Source of the DNA: Natrinema salifodinae
GTDB taxonomy: Archaea > Halobacteriota > Halobacteria > Halobacteriales > Natrialbaceae
Reading direction: 5' to 3'
Assembly: GCF_900110455.1 (NCBI RefSeq)
Contig: NZ_FOIS01000001.1
Coordinates: forward strand, 310,001-374,000
Length of the DNA stretch: 64,000 nt
In this document: positions 1-8,218 of the stretch, piece after piece
How positions within the stretch are numbered: the stretch's first letter is position 1
How the letters are laid out: each line of letters begins with the position of its first letter
Made by a program: the position numbers and the translations under genes
The notes under the pieces: model-generated
Databases searched by the model: none
The model's input: the letters and a program-made list of their open reading frames with translations, nothing else
Told to the model about the DNA's origin: nothing

Positions 1-537
1 GACGCCGACGGCGTACACCGTCAGCAGGATTAGCAGCGCCAGGACGTGGACGCCGATCTGGCCCAGGGCGATGATGAAGGTGACGTAGAGGACGGAGTAC
101 TTGACCACCTTCGGGAGCAAGGAGACCTCGGGGAGTTTGACCCCGCGTAAGTACTCGCTGACGATCAGCTCCGACTTGTCCGCGACGATGAACCCGAGGA
201 TGAGCACTAAGACGGCGATGAACAGCTGTGGGATGAACTCCGTGACCCGCAGCCAGAAGGCGTCCGTGTCCAGCAGCTGCGCGATGTGGATCGCGGTCAG
301 GACCGCGATGCCGTAGATGAACCACGAACTCAGCCGCGCGACGATCTCGACCGTCGAGGTGCCGATCGACTGGGCCGTCCGCTCGAACGGCGTCCCTTCG
401 ACGGCCCCGGGCACGCCCGAGGCGGCCAGCAACTCCTCGTTGAGCCGGCCGACGAGATAGCCGACCACGAGTCCGAGCGCCAGTACCGCCGCCGCGATGA
501 CGGCCGGCTCGTTGACGAACGACTGCCAGTTGACCAT
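1..537 (-). CDS. Membrane protein, mechanosensitive-channel/TM-helix type (partial)
   Basis: The reading frame starts with ATG at 537 and runs off the left edge, giving 179 codons without a stop. It reads as an integral membrane protein with about four hydrophobic helices: residues near 11-30, a segment near 75-95, one near 105-125 and one near 150-179. Arg and acidic residues sit in the short loops. The pattern matches the TM-helix repeat proteins related to MscS-type small-conductance channels; this is family resemblance, not proof of gating. Its ATG lies one base beyond the stop codon of the dacZ gene, so the two are almost certainly co-transcribed and probably translationally coupled. Because c-di-AMP controls osmolyte and ion traffic in other prokaryotes, a channel here fits an osmotic role (inference). 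Confidence 0.75.
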   Translation of the reverse strand, partial: MVNWQSFVNEPAVIAAAVLALGLVVGYLVGRLNEELLAASGVPGAVEGTPFERTAQSIGTSTVEIVARLSSWFIYGIAVLTAIHIAQLLDTDAFWLRVTEFIPQLFIAVLVLILGFIVADKSELIVSEYLRGVKLPEVSLLPKVVKYSVLYVTFIIALGQIGVHVLALLILLTVYAVGV

Positions 538-538
538 A

Positions 539-1351
539 TCAGTACGCCTCCGGATCGACCTCCAGAATGAGCTCTCCGGCCTTGAACGCCCGGACGAGTC
601 CGTCGCTCTCGGAGAGAACGATCGAAATCGCATTGGTGTCCCGCGTGATCGCGGCGCCGGACATGTGCCGCGCCCCCAGCCCCTTCGGAATGTCGATCCC
701 CTCCGCGGACGGCTCGAGGTAGCGGTACGCCGAGACAATCTTGCCCGCGTCGGAGATGACGAACGCGCCGTCGAGCCGCGAGAATTCCTTGAGCATCACG
801 TTCACGATCGGATCGCCGACGTGGACGTGAGACTTCTCGAAGGGGTTGTACGAGAGGGGCCGAGACTTGTTCATCACCTTCCCCGCGTCGCCGACGACGA
901 ACAGCGCGCCCACGGGCTTGCCCTTCTGTCCCTTCTGGCCCAACTCGATCGCCAGTTCGAGGACCGCCTTGGTCACCTCCGAGTCGGCCCGGGACTTGAC
1001 GAACATGTCGTAGATCCCCGTGTGGGTCTCCGCGTCCGCCCGGACGCGCGAGACGGTATCGATCCCGTCTCCGAAGACGCTCGTCGCGCAGGCCAACTCG
1101 TCGCCGTCCTCGATCACTCCTTGTTCCAGCGCGCCTTCCAGGCCGAAGCGGATGCGCTCCGTGATGGCTTCGAATTCCAGGGGGAGTTCGACGAACGTCT
1201 CCGCGCCCACGGCGTTTTCCGTGCCGACGACGATCACATCGACGTCGTCGACCGACGCGAACTGTTCGTAGTAAGATCCGCTCGGCGAAAAGAGAACGAC
1301 TGCATCGATACTCGCAAAGAGTTCCCCGAAGACGTCGTCTAACCCGGCCAT
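539..1351 (-). CDS. dacZ: Diadenylate cyclase DacZ
   Basis: 270 residues. The C-terminal DAC domain (about 115-262) shows the catalytic DGA triplet at 194-196 and the ATP-binding GARHMSGAAIT stretch at 226-236, where bacterial DisA has RHR. The enzyme joins two ATP into cyclic di-AMP, an essential, tightly titrated messenger tied to osmotic balance in Haloferax volcanii. The N-terminal ~110 residues form the alpha/beta domain usual for archaeal DacZ, so length and layout are typical. The ATG at 1351 has a TTATTCG box about 30 bases upstream, consistent with a short or absent leader. First gene of an operon with the channel-like gene at 1-537. Confidence 0.92.
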   Translation of the reverse strand: MAGLDDVFGELFASIDAVVLFSPSGSYYEQFASVDDVDVIVVGTENAVGAETFVELPLEFEAITERIRFGLEGALEQGVIEDGDELACATSVFGDGIDTVSRVRADAETHTGIYDMFVKSRADSEVTKAVLELAIELGQKGQKGKPVGALFVVGDAGKVMNKSRPLSYNPFEKSHVHVGDPIVNVMLKEFSRLDGAFVISDAGKIVSAYRYLEPSAEGIDIPKGLGARHMSGAAITRDTNAISIVLSESDGLVRAFKAGELILEVDPEAY

Positions 1352-1435
1352 TGCTCGTATAAGTCGTTTCCGCGCGAATAAGCGTTGTGGGACGTCAGAC
1401 GCTTGTCTGTCGATTATCTACGGATTTAACTGGGT

Positions 1436-1960
1436 TCAATTATCTGTCACTGACTCGTCGGTCGGCTCGGAGTCCGTCCCGTCGCGGTCGCCATACTCGC
1501 GTTCGAAAGCGATCGGATCGGGGCCGAGAACCGTCGTGACGCCACCGCCGCGGCGACGGATCATCGGGACGCCCCCGCGGTCGGGATCAGACCCGGGCCC
1601 TTCGTCGCCACCGTCACCGTCGGCGCCCCGATCACCGTCCGTCCCGTCGGTCGGCCGCCTGGCGTCGCCCGCCGCGGACTCAGATTGCGCGAGTGCGCGG
1701 CCGGCCCACGCGGCTTCCGCGCGGATTTCGCGGAGGTGCCGAACCGCGTCGCGACGCGTCGCGGGTTCGAGGTCACCGTCGCGGGCGGCCTGGCGGACGG
1801 TCGCGAGGAGCGTCCGCGCCGTCGCGTCGATCGTCGCGAGCCGCACGCGGAAGGCGGGCCGGACCGCGTCGGAGCCGGACCCGTACGCTCGGACGATCGA
1901 GTCGGTCGATACGTCTCGTCGGTCGGGGCCTTCGAGACCCCGCGAATTGTCGTCTGACAT
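1436..1960 (-). CDS. Conserved haloarchaeal hypothetical protein
   Basis: 174 residues from the ATG at 1960. The frame stays open further upstream, but that extension is Ser/Arg/Thr-rich and crosses an AT-rich promoter-like stretch, so I chose the later ATG (MSDDNSRGLE). Residues about 30-105 are helical, Ala/Arg-rich and well balanced (ATIDATARTLLATVRQAARD, then a REIRAEAAWAGRAL stretch); about 110-145 is a Gly/Asp-rich linker, and the tail has an RRRGGG segment. No catalytic motif or membrane helix is visible and I do not recognise the family. It is divergent from the winged-helix gene at 2201. Confidence 0.6.
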   Translation of the reverse strand: MSDDNSRGLEGPDRRDVSTDSIVRAYGSGSDAVRPAFRVRLATIDATARTLLATVRQAARDGDLEPATRRDAVRHLREIRAEAAWAGRALAQSESAAGDARRPTDGTDGDRGADGDGGDEGPGSDPDRGGVPMIRRRGGGVTTVLGPDPIAFEREYGDRDGTDSEPTDESVTDN

Positions 1961-2128
1961 GGCGTTCGTCGTTCGAATGCGGGAGTTGGCGCAGATCGGT
2001 GTGAGGACACCTTCTGTCTGTTTTGTCGTTGCTCGTTCACTCCGCGTACCGTCCCGCTGTCCAAATATTATAGTAGCATAACAAAAAACTATGCCCCGCA
2101 GTCCTATTGGTACCCTAAATTGGATCAA

Positions 2129-2159
2129 AGAACTGCTAGAACGGTTAGTAGAACTGCTA
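2129..2159. promoter_or_regulatory. Direct-repeat operator candidate
   Basis: AGAACTGCTA occurs at 2129-2138 and again at 2150-2159, exactly 21 bases (two helical turns) apart, in the AT-rich divergent region before the winged-helix gene at 2201. The spacing puts both copies on one DNA face. Autoregulation by that winged-helix protein is inference. Confidence 0.4.
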
Positions 2160-2200
2160 TTGCGTACCTTCATGGAACTCTGCTCAGCATAGCTTTATAG

Positions 2201-2461
2201 ATGCGAAAGCGTGCTGAGTGGATGACTCGGGCAGATGACGAGATACTGGAGTACCTCGCATCGGAGACGGCCGGGACTCCGAAAGTGATCGCAGATGCGC
2301 TCGATCGGAGCAACGACTACATCGGCGTTCGCTGCCGCAAACTCGCCTCGTACGGCCTGGTCGAGCGTCCCTCCCGCGGCTTCTACGTGATCTCCGATAC
2401 GGGGGCATCGTATCTCGACGGGGAGTTAGACGCAAGTTCGCTGACGGAAGACGGGGACTGA
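2201..2461 (+). CDS. Small winged-helix transcriptional regulator (phage PhiH1 repressor-like)
   Basis: 86 residues. The fold is a compact winged helix: helices at 12-20 and 27-35, a recognition helix near 38-50 (RSNDYIGVRCRKLASYG), and the wing LVERPSRGFYVISDTG. This class is common in haloarchaea and related to the PhiH1 repressor; most members are uncharacterised. Start choice is open. The AEWM motif before MTRADDEIL recurs in relatives as I know them and favours 2201, but a CTTTATAG box at 2190-2197 lies 27 bases before the next ATG at 2222 and would suit a leaderless start there (79 residues). A 10-base direct repeat lies upstream. Confidence 0.8.
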   Translation: MRKRAEWMTRADDEILEYLASETAGTPKVIADALDRSNDYIGVRCRKLASYGLVERPSRGFYVISDTGASYLDGELDASSLTEDGD

Positions 2462-2556
2462 GTTCGGGGGCCAGGCGACTCGTCGGAGACGGAGATAGTA
2501 AACTCGAGGAAAAGGGTACGGAAAGACCGAAATTTAGAGTGACGGCAGTATACTGT

Positions 2557-2575
2557 GCGGGACCGGATTCGAACC
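2557..2575 (-). repeat. Partial duplicate of the tRNA-Leu 3' end (att-like)
   Basis: The 19 bases GCGGGACCGGATTCGAACC are identical to 2678-2696, the T-arm/acceptor part of the tRNA-Leu gene, and lie 121 bases away in the same orientation. A further T-loop-like GGTTCGAATCC follows at about 2622-2632. Such partial tRNA copies commonly mark past integration by a tyrosine-recombinase element; no integrase or element remains between the copies. Confidence 0.55.
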
Positions 2576-2674
2576 AGAGCAAGAAATGCTCGCTCCCGTC
2601 GGTCGCTGCGCGTTCCTTGCAGGGTTCGAATCCTCATCGCGATGCGTCTCCTCGCGGAAGTGCTCGGAGAAGCA

Positions 2675-2759
2675 TGCGCGGGACCGGATTCGAACCGGCG
2701 GACCCCTACGGGACAGCGTCCTAAGCGCTGCGCCGTTGGCCTAGCTTGGCTACCCGCGC
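2675..2759 (-). tRNA. tRNA-Leu (anticodon TAG)
   Basis: 85-nt class II tRNA. The acceptor stem GCGCGGG (2759-2753) pairs with CCCGCGC (2682-2676), with discriminator A at 2675 and no encoded CCA. The anticodon arm is CAGCG-CTTAGGA-CGCTG, giving anticodon TAG, which reads CUA and wobble CUN leucine codons. A long variable arm (TCCCGTAGGGG) as required for Leu and the T arm GCCGGTTCGAATCCGGT are complete. No intron. Confidence 0.95.
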
Positions 2760-2816
2760 TCGGTTTTGGATTTTCACGAATCGAGTAAGTACCTGTCGGT
2801 CCGCGATGATCGCGGG

Positions 2817-2990
2817 TCACCCGTGTTTCACCGGCTCCTCCGGCGACCAATCCGGGGGAACGATGAACGTCACGTGCTCCGAATCCCGCAGCTGGTGGAG
2901 CTCCGCGGCTCGTTCGGCCAGCGACCGCTCCCGGTAGGGCATCTCGAGCCCGCAGCCGGTACAGACGAGTTTGCAGGTTGGCTCTTTCAT
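2817..2990 (-). CDS. Small CxxC zinc-ribbon protein
   Basis: 57 residues from ATG at 2990 to TGA at 2817. The N-terminus carries a Cys cluster, CKLVCTGCGLEM, with Cys at 6, 10 and 13, followed by a helix rich in Arg/Glu (residues 19-35) and a sequence SEHVTFIVPPDWSPEEP. It probably binds a metal ion, possibly in a dimer or with His32/His39, since only three Cys are present. Such tiny zinc-finger proteins are abundant in Halobacteria and several affect stress or motility phenotypes; the function of this one is unknown. Codon use and length fit a real gene, and it sits next to the tRNA in the same orientation. Confidence 0.65.
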   Translation of the reverse strand: MKEPTCKLVCTGCGLEMPYRERSLAERAAELHQLRDSEHVTFIVPPDWSPEEPVKHG

Positions 2991-3222
2991 GTGGCTCGCG
3001 AACCGCCCCCGATGGTGGTCGTCGCATTGGTCTTCACCCTACAGGTGGTTTAGTAGTTATCTCCTAGTGTAATCGACCGAGAACGGCCGCAGTACCGAAC
3101 TATCCGTAGCTGGACGTTGCCATTCGTAGTACTGCATTGGAGCGAGCCGCCGACACCGACGGCCGGTGGCCCGACGACCGCCGGTCCGTACGTTTATCTC
3201 CATCGATCCGATATCCGGTCGT

Positions 3223-3531
3223 ATGCACAGCGCCCGGGACCGTGTCGAATACGAACCGTGGCTCGAGAAACTCCAGACCGTTGCCGACCGACTGGAGCTA
3301 TCGGCGGAGGCGCGATCGTGCGCGGTCGATCTCTTCCTCACCGACGTCCCCGCGTCAGATCGCTCGAAGCGAGCGGTCCTCGCCGCCAGCCTCTACGCCG
3401 GCTCACTCGTCGCCGGTGACGGCCGCACGCAGGGCGCGGTCGCCGAGGCCGCCGACGTCTCACGGCTCTCGATCCAGTCCCGCTGGAAGGAACTCCTCGA
3501 GTCTGCCGGCCTCGAACCGCCGCGGTGGTAG
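3223..3531 (+). CDS. Short TFB-like (cyclin-fold) protein
   Basis: 102 residues from ATG 3223; the 19 codons upstream in frame are Arg/Pro-rich and less likely coding. The sequence resembles one cyclin-like repeat of transcription factor B: helices around EPWLEKLQTVADRLELS, AVDLFLTDVP, RAVLAASLYAGSLVAGDGRTQGAVAEAADVS and the final QSRWKELLESAG, which looks like the helix-turn-helix contacting the BRE. It lacks the zinc ribbon and the first cyclin repeat of full TFB (compare 59030-59989, 319 residues). It cannot recruit polymerase like TFB through the ribbon, so it might modulate or compete at promoters (inference). Confidence 0.75.
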   Translation: MHSARDRVEYEPWLEKLQTVADRLELSAEARSCAVDLFLTDVPASDRSKRAVLAASLYAGSLVAGDGRTQGAVAEAADVSRLSIQSRWKELLESAGLEPPRW

Positions 3532-3671
3532 GGAGCACGTACGGCCGTTTCACTACCATAGGTCGCCACTGACCGACCGTAACAAGTCGGTACGCGGACT
3601 GAAACAGCTATTACGCGGCGATCGGAAATAGCGGCCGCAAACGAGGCGCCGCGTCGCCAGGCGTCGCGCCG

Positions 3672-4139
3672 TCAGTCCTCGTCGACGACGGTCCCGTGTT
3701 CGTCGATCTCCCCCTGGACGATCCGCGTACTCGAGATGATATCGCCGTCGTCGGCGAGGAGGTGCGGGACGACGACGACCTCGAGCGGATCGTGGCCGCG
3801 TTCGCGGCGAATTTCGTTGATCCGGTCGCCACCTTCGCGCGTCTCGGGGGAGACGATGAGGTAGTCGAACTGGGGTTCGGTTGCGATCCCCGTCGGCTTC
3901 GTCAGTTTCCGAATCTCGAACTCGCGGTCGTAGTCGGCCGCGATCGCTTCGAGTTCGTCCGCGAGAGCCGCCTTCCGCTCGTCGAACGGCCGAACGTTCC
4001 GATCGACCGATCGCGTCTTCGGCGCGAGCTCGTCGCTGGTCAGCCCGACCGTCACGTCCCCGAGTTCGAACGCCCGTTCGAACAGCCGTCGGTGGCCGTC
4101 GTGAACGGGGTCGAAGGTCCCACCAAGCGCGACGTCCAT
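3672..4139 (-). CDS. coaD: Phosphopantetheine adenylyltransferase (archaeal CoaD)
   Basis: 155 residues from ATG 4139; four codons upstream (MGWG) are possible but the homologous start is [11 protein letters not shown]. It transfers AMP from ATP to 4'-phosphopantetheine, giving dephospho-CoA, in cytosolic coenzyme A synthesis. The nucleotidyltransferase fold shows [15 protein letters not shown] (residues 6-20) with the (H/T)xGH-type signature, [11 protein letters not shown], and near the C-terminus the ISSTRI motif that closes the ATP site. It is the archaeal cytidylyltransferase-like form, somewhat shorter than bacterial CoaD. It is divergent from the malic enzyme gene, sharing a 147-base promoter region. 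Confidence 0.93.
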   Translation of the reverse strand: MDVALGGTFDPVHDGHRRLFERAFELGDVTVGLTSDELAPKTRSVDRNVRPFDERKAALADELEAIAADYDREFEIRKLTKPTGIATEPQFDYLIVSPETREGGDRINEIRRERGHDPLEVVVVPHLLADDGDIISSTRIVQGEIDEHGTVVDED

Positions 4140-4225
4140 ACCCCACCCCACTCCAGCGGCGCGTATAAAACGGTCGAATCAACGCATTTGTACGGGGCCG
4201 CTCGGCGGCCGTCCGAAACCATATT

Positions 4226-4241
4226 TTCGACATGTGTCGAA
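4226..4241. promoter_or_regulatory. 16-bp palindrome, operator candidate
   Basis: TTCGACATGTGTCGAA has perfect 7-base arms (TTCGACA/TGTCGAA) around a TG centre, inside the coaD-malic enzyme divergent region, 46 bases before the malic enzyme start. It is the strongest inverted repeat in this intergenic region. The binding protein is not known; it does not match the TACT-N7-8-GAGTA site of TrmB. Confidence 0.45.
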
Positions 4242-4286
4242 GATACCCTCCACATCGTTTTTGTAGTATCCTGTAGTGTCCCCGAT

Positions 4287-6542
4287 ATGGGACTAGACGA
4301 GGACGCACTGGAGTACCATCGGACCGATCCGCCGGGGAAGATCGAGATTTCGACCACCAAATCGACGAACACCCAGCGAGACCTCTCGCTGGCGTACTCG
4401 CCTGGCGTCGCGGCGCCGTGTCGCGAGATCGACGAGGACGAGACCGACGCCTACAGCTACACGGCCAAGGGCAACTTGGTCGGCGTCGTCTCGAACGGCT
4501 CCGCCGTCCTCGGACTGGGCGACATCGGTGCCCAGGCGTCGAAACCCGTCATGGAGGGGAAGGGCGTGCTATTCAAGCGCTTCGCCGACATCGACGTCTT
4601 CGACATCGAACTCGACGAGGAAGACCCGCACAAGTTCGTCGAGGCCGTCAAGATGATGGAACCGACCTTCGGCGGGGTCAACTTGGAGGACATCAAGGCG
4701 CCCGAGTGTTTCACCATCGAGGAACGGCTCCGCGAGGAGATCGACATCCCCGTCTTCCACGACGACCAGCACGGGACCGCGATCATCTCCGGCGCGGCGC
4801 TGCTCAACGCCGCGGACATCGCCGGCAAGAGTCTCGACGAACTCAAGATCGTGTTTTCGGGCGCGGGCGCGAGCGCTATCGCGACGGCGCGGTTCTACGT
4901 CTCGCTGGGCGTCCGCCGGGAGAACATTACCATGTGCGACTCCTCGGGGATCATCACCGAGGAGCGCGCGCGCCAGGACGATATCAATGAGTACAAGCGA
5001 GAGTTCGCCCGCGACGTTACAGAGGGCGGCCTGGCGGACGCGATGGAGGGCGCCGACGTCTTCGTCGGCCTCTCGATCGGCGGGATCGTCTCCCAGGAGA
5101 TGGTCCGGTCGATGGCCGACGATCCGATCATCTTCGCGATGGCGAATCCGGACCCCGAGATCGGCTACGAGGAGGCCAAGGAGGCCCGCGACGACACCGT
5201 CATCATGGCGACCGGCCGTTCGGACTACCCGAACCAGGTCAACAACGTGCTCGGGTTCCCCTTTATCTTCCGCGGCGCGCTGGACGTCCGCGCGACCGAG
5301 ATCAACGAGGAGATGAAGGTGGCCTGCGCCGAGGCGCTGGCGGAACTCGCCCGCGAGGACGTCCCGGACGCGGTCGTCAAGGCGTACGGCGACGAGCCGA
5401 TCCAGTACGGCTCCGAGTACATCATTCCCAAGCCCGTCGATCCGCGGGTGCTCTTCCGCGTCGCGCCGTCGATCGCCGAGGCGGCGATGGAGTCCGGCGC
5501 CGCCCGCGCGGAACTCGACACCGACGAGTACGAGGAGGAACTCGAGGCCCGCCTCGGAAAGTCCCGCGAGATGATGCGGGTCGTCCTCAACAAAGCCAAG
5601 AGCGACCCCCAGACGGTCGCGCTCGCCGAGGGTGAAAACGAGAAGATGATCCGCGCGGCCTACCAGATCCAGGAGCAGGGGATCGCCCTGCCGGTGCTGA
5701 TCGGCGACGAGGGAGAGATCCGCCAGACGGCGGCAAATCTCGGACTCGACTTCGATCCGACCGTCGCGGATCCCGCCGTGGGCGACTACGAGGAGTACGC
5801 CGACCGGCTCCACGAACTCCGCGCCCGCAAGGGGATCACGCGGACCGAGGCCGGCGAACTCATCGAGCGCGACACGAACTACTTCGGCAGCATCATGGTC
5901 GAACAGGGCGATGCCGACGCCCTGCTGACCGGCCTCTCGCACCACTACCCGTCGGCGCTGCGACCGCCGCTGCAGGTCATCGGCACCGACGAGAACGTCG
6001 ACTACGCCGCTGGCGTCTACATGCTCACGTTCAAGAATCGCGTGGTCTTCGTCGCCGACGCGACGGTCAACCAGGACCCCGACGAGGAGGTCCTCGCGGA
6101 GGTCACCAAGCAGACGGGCAAGCTCGCGCGCCGGTTCAACATCGAGCCCCGCGCGGCCCTGCTCTCGTACTCGAACTTCGGCAGCGTCAACAACGAGGGG
6201 ACGCGCAAGCCCCGCAAGGCGGCCTCGATGCTGCAGGACGATCCCGAGGTCGACTTCCCCGTCGACGGCGAGATGCAGGCTGACACCGCCGTCGTGGAGG
6301 ACATCCTCCAGGGCACCTATGGCTTCTCCGAACTCGATGACCCCGCGAACGTGCTGGTCTTCCCGAACCTCGAATCGGGTAACATCGGCTACAAGCTGCT
6401 CCAGCGCCTGGGCGGGGCCGACGCCATCGGCCCGATGCTCGTCGGGATGGACAAGCCGGTCCACGTCCTCCAGCGCGGCGACGAGGTCAAGGACATCGTA
6501 AACCTGGCCGGCGTGGCGGTCGTCGACGCACAACAGGAGTAA
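4287..6542 (+). CDS. maeB: NADP-type malic enzyme with C-terminal phosphotransacetylase-like domain
   Basis: 751 residues from ATG 4287. The enzyme oxidatively decarboxylates malate to pyruvate with NAD(P)+, feeding pyruvate and reducing power. The N-terminal malic domain (about 15-170) has the SPGVAAPC stretch and the LGDIGA and [15 protein letters not shown] motifs; the NAD-binding domain has [16 protein letters not shown]; from about 430 on a phosphotransacetylase-like domain follows ([18 protein letters not shown]). This MaeB layout is found in many prokaryotes; in bacteria the PTA part is catalytically silent and binds acetyl-CoA as an allosteric signal, and I infer the same here. A T-rich stretch follows the stop. 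Confidence 0.95.
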   Translation: MGLDEDALEYHRTDPPGKIEISTTKSTNTQRDLSLAYSPGVAAPCREIDEDETDAYSYTAKGNLVGVVSNGSAVLGLGDIGAQASKPVMEGKGVLFKRFADIDVFDIELDEEDPHKFVEAVKMMEPTFGGVNLEDIKAPECFTIEERLREEIDIPVFHDDQHGTAIISGAALLNAADIAGKSLDELKIVFSGAGASAIATARFYVSLGVRRENITMCDSSGIITEERARQDDINEYKREFARDVTEGGLADAMEGADVFVGLSIGGIVSQEMVRSMADDPIIFAMANPDPEIGYEEAKEARDDTVIMATGRSDYPNQVNNVLGFPFIFRGALDVRATEINEEMKVACAEALAELAREDVPDAVVKAYGDEPIQYGSEYIIPKPVDPRVLFRVAPSIAEAAMESGAARAELDTDEYEEELEARLGKSREMMRVVLNKAKSDPQTVALAEGENEKMIRAAYQIQEQGIALPVLIGDEGEIRQTAANLGLDFDPTVADPAVGDYEEYADRLHELRARKGITRTEAGELIERDTNYFGSIMVEQGDADALLTGLSHHYPSALRPPLQVIGTDENVDYAAGVYMLTFKNRVVFVADATVNQDPDEEVLAEVTKQTGKLARRFNIEPRAALLSYSNFGSVNNEGTRKPRKAASMLQDDPEVDFPVDGEMQADTAVVEDILQGTYGFSELDDPANVLVFPNLESGNIGYKLLQRLGGADAIGPMLVGMDKPVHVLQRGDEVKDIVNLAGVAVVDAQQE

Positions 6543-6561
6543 CTCGCGCGGTTGGCCCGTG

Positions 6562-6573
6562 CGCGGTTTTTAG
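6562..6573 (+). terminator. Oligo-T transcription stop behind malic enzyme
   Basis: GCGCGGTTTTTAGC lies 20 bases after the stop codon; GC-rich bases followed by five T are typical of haloarchaeal terminators. No strong hairpin is needed in archaea. Confidence 0.4.
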
Positions 6574-6651
6574 CGGTCCGCGGAGCGGCCGAGTCCGAAC
6601 CGATCGAGACGAAAGCGTGGATTCAAGTATGCGCCGGGACTTTTGCCGCGT

Positions 6652-7023
6652 ATGCAAGATCAGGGACGCTCTACGCGCAAGCGAACCGGTGGCCGACTGA
6701 AGAACGTTCGAAAGCGCCGCAAGGACGAGCTCGGCCGGCTCCCGACCGAGACGCAGGTCGGCGAACCCCGATACCGGACCGTCGACGTGCGCGGCAACGA
6801 CACGAAGACCCGCGCTCTCGCGACGAACGTCGCCAGCGTCAACAAGGGCGGAGAGACGGTCTCCGCGGAGATCGAGGACGTCGTCGAGAACGACGCCAAC
6901 CCGAACTACGTCCGCCGGAACATCATCACGAAGGGCGCTGTCATCGAGACGAGCGAGGGCCGCGCTCGCGTGACGTCCCGACCGGGCCAGACCGGACAGG
7001 TCAACGCCGCTCTCCTCGACTAA
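6652..7023 (+). CDS. rps8e: Small ribosomal subunit protein S8e
   Basis: 123 residues from ATG 6652; an in-frame start nine bases earlier is less likely because S8e begins MQDQGRS in relatives. S8e is an archaeal/eukaryal protein of the small ribosomal subunit that binds rRNA. The N-terminus is basic (QGRSTRKRTGGRLKNVRKRR), followed by the conserved EPRYRTVDVRGNDTKTRAL and the C-terminal NIITKGAVIETSEGRARVTS with the RPGQTGQVNA tail, all hallmarks. Length is normal for the archaeal form. It stands alone, not in an r-protein operon, between malic enzyme and the convergent aldo/keto reductase. Confidence 0.97.
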   Translation: MQDQGRSTRKRTGGRLKNVRKRRKDELGRLPTETQVGEPRYRTVDVRGNDTKTRALATNVASVNKGGETVSAEIEDVVENDANPNYVRRNIITKGAVIETSEGRARVTSRPGQTGQVNAALLD

Positions 7024-7040
7024 CGCGAACTGCGAACTGA

Positions 7041-7051
7041 GCGCCGTTTTT
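7041..7051 (+). terminator. Oligo-T transcription stop behind S8e
   Basis: GCGCCGTTTTT begins 18 bases after the S8e stop codon and gives a five-T stop signal between convergent genes. Confidence 0.4.
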
Positions 7052-7137
7052 CGGTTCTCACGGCCGATGCACGCCCGAAAGCGGCCGGTATACTCGTCGC
7101 CGACCGCCGAGCGCTCGCCGGCCGTCGCTCCCTCCAG

Positions 7138-8121
7138 CTACACGTCCCCGATCTCGCGGTTCCAGACCGGCGTCACGGGCGCTTCTAACCGATCGATCTC
7201 CGCGTCGGTGAGGTCGACCGCGAGCGCGCCAACGTTGTCTTCGAGGTGATCGATCGTCCGCGGACCGACGATCGGCGCGTCGACGACCTCCTTGTGGAGC
7301 AACCAGGCGAGCGCGACCTGCGCCGGCGTCGCGTCGTTGGCGTCGGCGATCTCGCGGAGTTCCTCGACGACGGCCCAGTTCTCGTCGGTGAACCGTTTTT
7401 CCATGAACTCGTCCGTCGCGGCCCGGCCCGAGTCGGGGTCCCCGTCGCGGTCGTACTTGCCCGTCAGGAAGCCGCCGGCCAGCGGCGACCACGGAATAAC
7501 CCCGATCTCTTGATCGGCACACAGCGGCAGGACGTTGGCCTCCTCGTGGCGGTCCACGAGGTTGTACTCGCACTGCATCGAGACGAACCGCTCGTAGTTG
7601 TCGACGTCCGCTTCGTGCAGGGCCTTCATGAACCGCCAGGCGGGCATCGTGCTCGCGCCGACGTACCGGACTTTTCCGTCCTCGACGAGGCGGTCGAGCG
7701 CCGAGAGCGTCTCCTCGATGGGCGTGTGCTCGTCCCAGCGGTGGATCTGGTAGAGGTCGATGTAGTCGGTGCCGAGTCGCTCGAGGCTCGCCTCGGCCTG
7801 GTCGAGGACGTGCTTGCGGGAGAGGCCCTGTCCGTTCGGTCCCTCGTGCATCTCGCCGTAGACCTTCGTCGCGACGACGAGTTCCGCCCGGTCGCGGTCC
7901 GCGTCGGCGAGGACGTCCCCGAGGATCGACTCGCTCTCGCCGTGGGAGTAGACGTTGGCCGTGTCGAAGAAGTTGATCCCGAGGTCGAGCGCTCGCTCGA
8001 TCACCGCGCGGGCCTGGTCGCGGTCGTGGACCATCCAGGGTTGCTCGGTCCCGAAGTTCATGCAGCCGAGACAGAGTTGCGACACTTCCAGACCAGTGTC
8101 TCCGAGGTGCGTGTACTCCAT
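7138..8121 (-). CDS. Aldo/keto reductase
   Basis: 327 residues from ATG 8121 (MEYTHLGDTGLEVSQ); twelve codons upstream in frame lack typical sequence. The TIM-barrel NADPH-dependent reductase shows the catalytic set: Asp and Tyr in DTANVYSHGESE, Lys in VATKVYG, and His in YQIHRWD. The C-terminal LAWLLHKEVVDAPIVGPRT stretch is the cofactor-binding segment. The closest group by motif is the YajO/Tas-like bacterial and archaeal AKRs. The substrate is unknown; carbonyl detoxification or sugar reduction are both possible. Convergent with S8e. Confidence 0.9.
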   Translation of the reverse strand: MEYTHLGDTGLEVSQLCLGCMNFGTEQPWMVHDRDQARAVIERALDLGINFFDTANVYSHGESESILGDVLADADRDRAELVVATKVYGEMHEGPNGQGLSRKHVLDQAEASLERLGTDYIDLYQIHRWDEHTPIEETLSALDRLVEDGKVRYVGASTMPAWRFMKALHEADVDNYERFVSMQCEYNLVDRHEEANVLPLCADQEIGVIPWSPLAGGFLTGKYDRDGDPDSGRAATDEFMEKRFTDENWAVVEELREIADANDATPAQVALAWLLHKEVVDAPIVGPRTIDHLEDNVGALAVDLTDAEIDRLEAPVTPVWNREIGDV

Positions 8122-8218
8122 CGCGCCGACCTTCATCGCGAGCGGGGTTAAACCCACCTCGAAGGTGCAGTTCGCTGCTTGGCCCGCGATATCGACGCGG
8201 TGATCGGAAGGGAAGCGG

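Noticed and set aside
2557-2696. Second tRNA gene next to tRNA-Leu
   Set aside because: Only the T-arm and part of the acceptor are duplicated; no anticodon arm or 5' acceptor half exists, so it is not a functional tRNA.
4569-6533. 654-residue open frame antisense to the malic enzyme
   Set aside because: Typical antisense shadow in GC-rich DNA; it mirrors the codon pattern of the real gene and has no own motif.
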